Assembly (NCBI RefSeq): GCF_000721935.1
Contig: NZ_KL585423.1
Coordinates: 12,178 to 21,902, forward strand
Direction: 5' to 3'
DNA: 9,725 nt
DNA from: Streptomyces sp. NRRL WC-3549
GTDB taxonomy: Bacteria; Actinomycetota; Actinomycetes; Streptomycetales; Streptomycetaceae
Both the position numbers and the translations under genes were made by a program. This document shows positions 8,901 through 9,725 of this stretch, in pieces. The notes beneath the pieces are model-generated. The model was not told the DNA's origin and did no database searches. It was given only the letters and a program-made list of their open reading frames with translations. Each line of letters starts with the position of its first letter. Position 1 is the first letter of the stretch.

Positions 8901-9725
8901 CGTCCGTCCTCGCCCACCCGCAGTGCGTTCCGCTGCGCTCCGGCAAAGCGCCGGGCGATGGCCTCGTTGATGGCGTCGGCGTGCCGGGCGACATCGGCGG
9001 GGAGGGCGAACTCCAGGCGTCCGAGCGGACGCGGGTTCTCGAACAGGACCCTGCCCCGGGCCCCTCCCGCGAGGACCACGGGATGCCCGAGGTCCCGCAT
9101 GAGCGCGCTGAACCGGCGGCCGACGTCCAGCTTCGCGTCGTCGGTGGCCGGGGCGACGGGCGACGTCCCAGGCGAACCGGCGGCCGACGGGGTGGCGGAC
9201 GCCCGGTCGGCGAAGGTGTGGACGGCGCCCTGCTCGGCCGAGGTACCGGGCAGGACGGCCGGCCGCCGGGCCTGCCAGTGCGCCGTCCGCCGAGCCGGGT
9301 CCCCCGCCAGGACGATGACGTTCTCGTCGCGCGACGGGTCGAGGACCGGGGCACTCGGAAGCTCCGACAGCAGCGTCGTCCGCGCCGTCCCCGCACGGGC
9401 CGCGAGGTGCTGTGCGAGGCCCACGGGGTTGTCGTGGGTACCGATCACGAGGAGGGGGGCGCCCAGGGCGGTCTGCCGGTGGACCCGGTCGTGACGCACC
9501 AGCGCGGCGATCTCGCTGCCCGGGACCCACCGCTCGGAGCCGTCGGGCCACGCCATCGACACGTGGCCGTTCGTACTGTCCGCGTAGAGCACGTACGCGC
9601 CCACCGCCGAGCCCGCGGGGGCGTCCGGCCACGCCGCGCCGTACTGCGTACCACCGGCCACCGAGCCGTCCGGGGACACCACGTATCCGCGCGTCGCGAC
9701 GCCGCCGGTGACCTGCCGGCGGGGC
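5588..9725 (-). CDS. Giant 'lonely Cys'/lethal factor-like multidomain protein, N-terminal part (partial, interrupted by adapter)
   Basis: This part encodes residues 1-1379. The frame is already open at the window edge (residues 1-15 read PRRQVTGGVATRGYV), so the GTG at 9682 is an internal Val codon and the true start lies outside. Domains in order: end of a degenerate lonely-Cys-type module (1-119), a degenerate nucleotidyltransferase-like domain (about 200-346), a helical spacer, a lethal factor-like zinc peptidase (about 511-714) with HEFAH, a Pro/Ala linker (749-788), a second degenerate module (910-1026), and a third with the His-Gly and Cys pair (1075-1259), then a helical linker. No signal peptide or membrane segment can be judged because the N-terminus is missing. 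As deposited, the frame runs through the adapter piece and stops at 5384. The last 66 or so residues of that literal ORF are out of frame and meaningless. Real coding content is very likely; the precise function is not established. Confidence 0.85.
5948..6502 (-). other. 'Lonely Cys' caspase-like module, copy 3, with intact His/Cys pair
   Basis: Residues 1075-1259. A strand ending DSYIFAGHG carries His1154-Gly1155. Then come a helix (GDKEFGRLLARR), a strand with KPVWALWCELG carrying Cys1202, and a helix-strand pair (AQWAANMSDRTVFTAEA). His-Gly at the end of one strand and Cys at the end of the next, about 48 residues apart, is the layout of clan CD (caspase-like) peptidases such as the self-processing domains of MARTX and large clostridial toxins. 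The 'lonely Cys domain' of Streptomyces giant proteins is named for such a single conserved Cys. The biochemical activity of that family is not known to me. Peptidase activity or self-cleavage is inference. Confidence 0.55.
6119..6121 (-). other. Only cysteine codon in the reconstructed frame (Cys1202)
   Basis: The TGC codon at 6121-6119 encodes the Cys of WALWCELG. I found no other in-frame TGC or TGT in the 3,232 reconstructed codons. The paired His1154 is at 6265-6263. Confidence 0.8.
6647..6997 (-). other. Degenerate 'lonely Cys'-type module, copy 2
   Basis: Residues 910-1026. The pattern repeats: strand SDLIVVHDGGG, helix VDEQEFIELVAHD (Glu975-Phe976), strand VPVVLLVEAAG starting near 991, helix SPARLLADRIAG, strand RVWYTDGTFRL. 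Where the intact copy has His-Gly this one has His-Asp, and where that copy has WCELG it has VEAAG, so both active-type residues are lost or altered. Probably a non-catalytic duplicate adjacent to the intact copy. Confidence 0.5.
6998..7360 (-). other. Helical region between linker and second lonely-Cys-type copy
   Basis: Residues about 789-909: ELSAALTQVFG, a 'NSLAVLDAARR' segment, then helices HVFQALSVAGSAARR and AVAAYQLERSG. No motif is recognised. The arrangement looks like the front half of the following module rather than a separate enzyme. Confidence 0.4.
7361..7480 (-). other. Pro/Ala-rich flexible linker after the peptidase domain
   Basis: Residues 749-788 (VPQPHGPAPVSAPPARPAEA and on to APPPDPGG) are a typical disordered, extended linker of Pro, Ala and Gly. 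The linker marks the end of the metallopeptidase module and the start of the helical region leading to the next lonely-Cys-type copy. It could be exposed to proteolysis. Confidence 0.7.
7583..8194 (-). other. Anthrax lethal factor-like (ATLF, M34-type) zinc metallopeptidase domain
   Basis: Residues about 511-714. The zinc-binding helix HEFAHTIHQYG has His605, Glu606 and His609. Downstream, NYSSRDELEFFAQ supplies Tyr658 and Glu665. Anthrax lethal factor has HEFGH followed by Tyr728 and Glu735 in an '...Y-x6-EFFAE' context. The seven-residue Tyr-to-Glu spacing and the EFFA string are the same here. The start (ARVVVVPR...MTSL, then PWDRVRGVG...EENLLGE) resembles the front of such domains, and the end (DWVRRHYPALFPLMRRLYG) resembles lethal factor's C-terminal helix. 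In lethal factor these residues bind Zn and cleave host MAP kinase kinases; the substrate here is unknown. All catalytic residues appear present, so an active protease is likely. It sits in the middle of the giant protein, followed by a flexible linker. Confidence 0.8.
7898..7912 (-). other. HExxH zinc-binding motif
   Basis: The minus-strand codons CAC GAG TTC GCC CAC encode HEFAH (residues 605-609). The two His are the predicted zinc ligands and the Glu is the general base. The third ligand would be Glu665, encoded about 165 nt further along the minus strand. Confidence 0.85.
8195..8686 (-). other. Helical spacer, no recognised domain
   Basis: Residues about 347-510 are rich in Ala, Leu, Arg, Asp and Glu with helix-like heptad spacing (for example LASRLADLSKEDRDQALAEL and the PALVDALRTTL region). 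I see no catalytic motif. It connects the nucleotidyltransferase-like domain to the metallopeptidase domain and may belong to the N-terminal part of the latter's module. Confidence 0.5.
8687..9127 (-). other. Degenerate nucleotidyltransferase (AbiEii/MNT-like) domain, tentative
   Basis: Residues about 200-346. The order of elements resembles AbiEii-type nucleotidyltransferases: a helix (FSALMRDLGH), a strand ending in Gly-Gly (VVLAGG, Gly220-Gly221), a strand at the place of the metal-binding acidic pair (here RLEFALP, residues 236-242), a 'GVVHGAEIVVG' hairpin, and a late helix reading LADTAYTLAL...ARDLFDLLWGL. That last element is the strongest match, resembling the Lys-x-x-Ala...RD(L/Y)xDL helix of the family. 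The usual Asp-x-Asp is replaced by Leu-Glu-Phe and the Lys by Thr, so catalysis is unlikely. It may be a relic or a binding domain. The assignment rests on motif order alone. Confidence 0.35.
9137..9202 (-). other. Ser/Ala/Pro-rich interdomain linker
   Basis: Residues 175-196 (ASATPSAAGSPGTSPVAPAT...) are low-complexity Ala, Ser, Thr and Pro with no regular structure expected. They separate the first lonely-Cys-type module from the nucleotidyltransferase-like domain, which supports placing a domain border here. Confidence 0.6.
9368..9725 (-). other. Degenerate 'lonely Cys'-type module, copy 1 (C-terminal portion)
   Basis: Residues 1-119. The layout matches the later copy with an intact Cys: a helix with an acidic-hydrophobic pair (GSEIAALVRHD, Glu71-Ile72), about 20 residues, then a hydrophobic strand (LLVIGTHD, from residue 91), then an 'LAQHLAARAG' helix. 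At the place of the catalytic-type Cys, after the hydrophobic strand, this copy has no Cys. It is therefore probably a structural, non-catalytic copy. Its front half lies beyond the window edge. The family name is from memory of Streptomyces giant proteins; the module comparison is by eye. Confidence 0.45.

Larger units (their letters stand above)
1..9725 (-). other. Single giant reading frame spanning the window (reconstructed, partial at both ends)
   Basis: The minus strand carries one protein through three frames, switching at 5570-5586 and 3964-3974. At each switch a piece of Tn5/Nextera mosaic end is present. Leaving out 17 nt and 11 nt gives 1,379 + 1 + 531 + 1,321 = 3,232 codons without a stop, and neither terminus is in the window. 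The composition is that of a real protein: frequent Trp, Tyr and Phe, regular alternation of beta-type and helical stretches, almost no Lys (26 by hand count) and one Cys. No in-frame TTA codon is seen outside the adapter pieces, so this portion shows no bldA dependence. Giant multidomain proteins of this kind, with 'lonely Cys' modules, are known from Streptomyces genomes. The role is probably that of a toxin-like or surface/secreted giant protein, which is inference. Neighbouring genes cannot be seen. Confidence 0.85.

Noticed and set aside
9680..9682. GTG as the start of the gene
   Set aside because: The same frame is open to the window edge with protein-like sequence (VATRGYV) before it, and a domain is already under way. 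It is an internal Val codon.
1..9725. RNA genes, CRISPR arrays, promoters, terminators
   Set aside because: All bases outside the adapter remnants are accounted for by one coding frame. I saw no direct-repeat array, no tRNA-like cloverleaf and no intergenic space.

Overview
The whole window lies inside one protein-coding region on the minus strand. No intergenic DNA, promoter, RNA gene or terminator is visible. Very high GC, codons almost all ending in G or C, and the domain types point to an actinomycete, most likely Streptomyces or a close relative. The protein is giant and runs off both ends. Once two small foreign inserts are discounted, I count 3,232 codons with no stop. Residue numbers below count from the codon at 9724-9722 as residue 1.

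Read N- to C-terminally (high to low coordinates): the end of a degenerate 'lonely Cys'-type module (9725-9368); a Ser/Ala/Pro linker; a degenerate nucleotidyltransferase-like domain (about 9127-8687); a helical spacer; a metallopeptidase domain resembling anthrax lethal factor with all key residues present (about 8194-7583); a Pro/Ala linker; a second degenerate module (6997-6647); a third module with an intact His-Gly...Cys pair (6502-5948); a helical linker; a long beta-rich region of up to six divergent modules separated by helical linkers (about 5300-649); and a helical, probably coiled-coil end (630-1). The residue in the third module is the only cysteine I find in the 3,232 codons.

The frame is broken twice, at 5570-5586 and 3964-3974, by pieces of the Tn5 mosaic end used in Nextera sequencing adapters. 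These are almost certainly library or assembly artefacts. Removing 17 nt and 11 nt respectively restores one continuous frame, but genomic sequence could also be missing or wrongly joined at either point. Gene calls ending or starting there, and peptides such as MCIRDR, CLLYTS or VSYTH, are artefacts.

The architecture fits a very large multidomain toxin-like or effector-like protein: a protease domain, a caspase-like Cys module that might process the protein, and a large beta-rich body. Function is inferred from motifs seen by eye and was not tested by any search.
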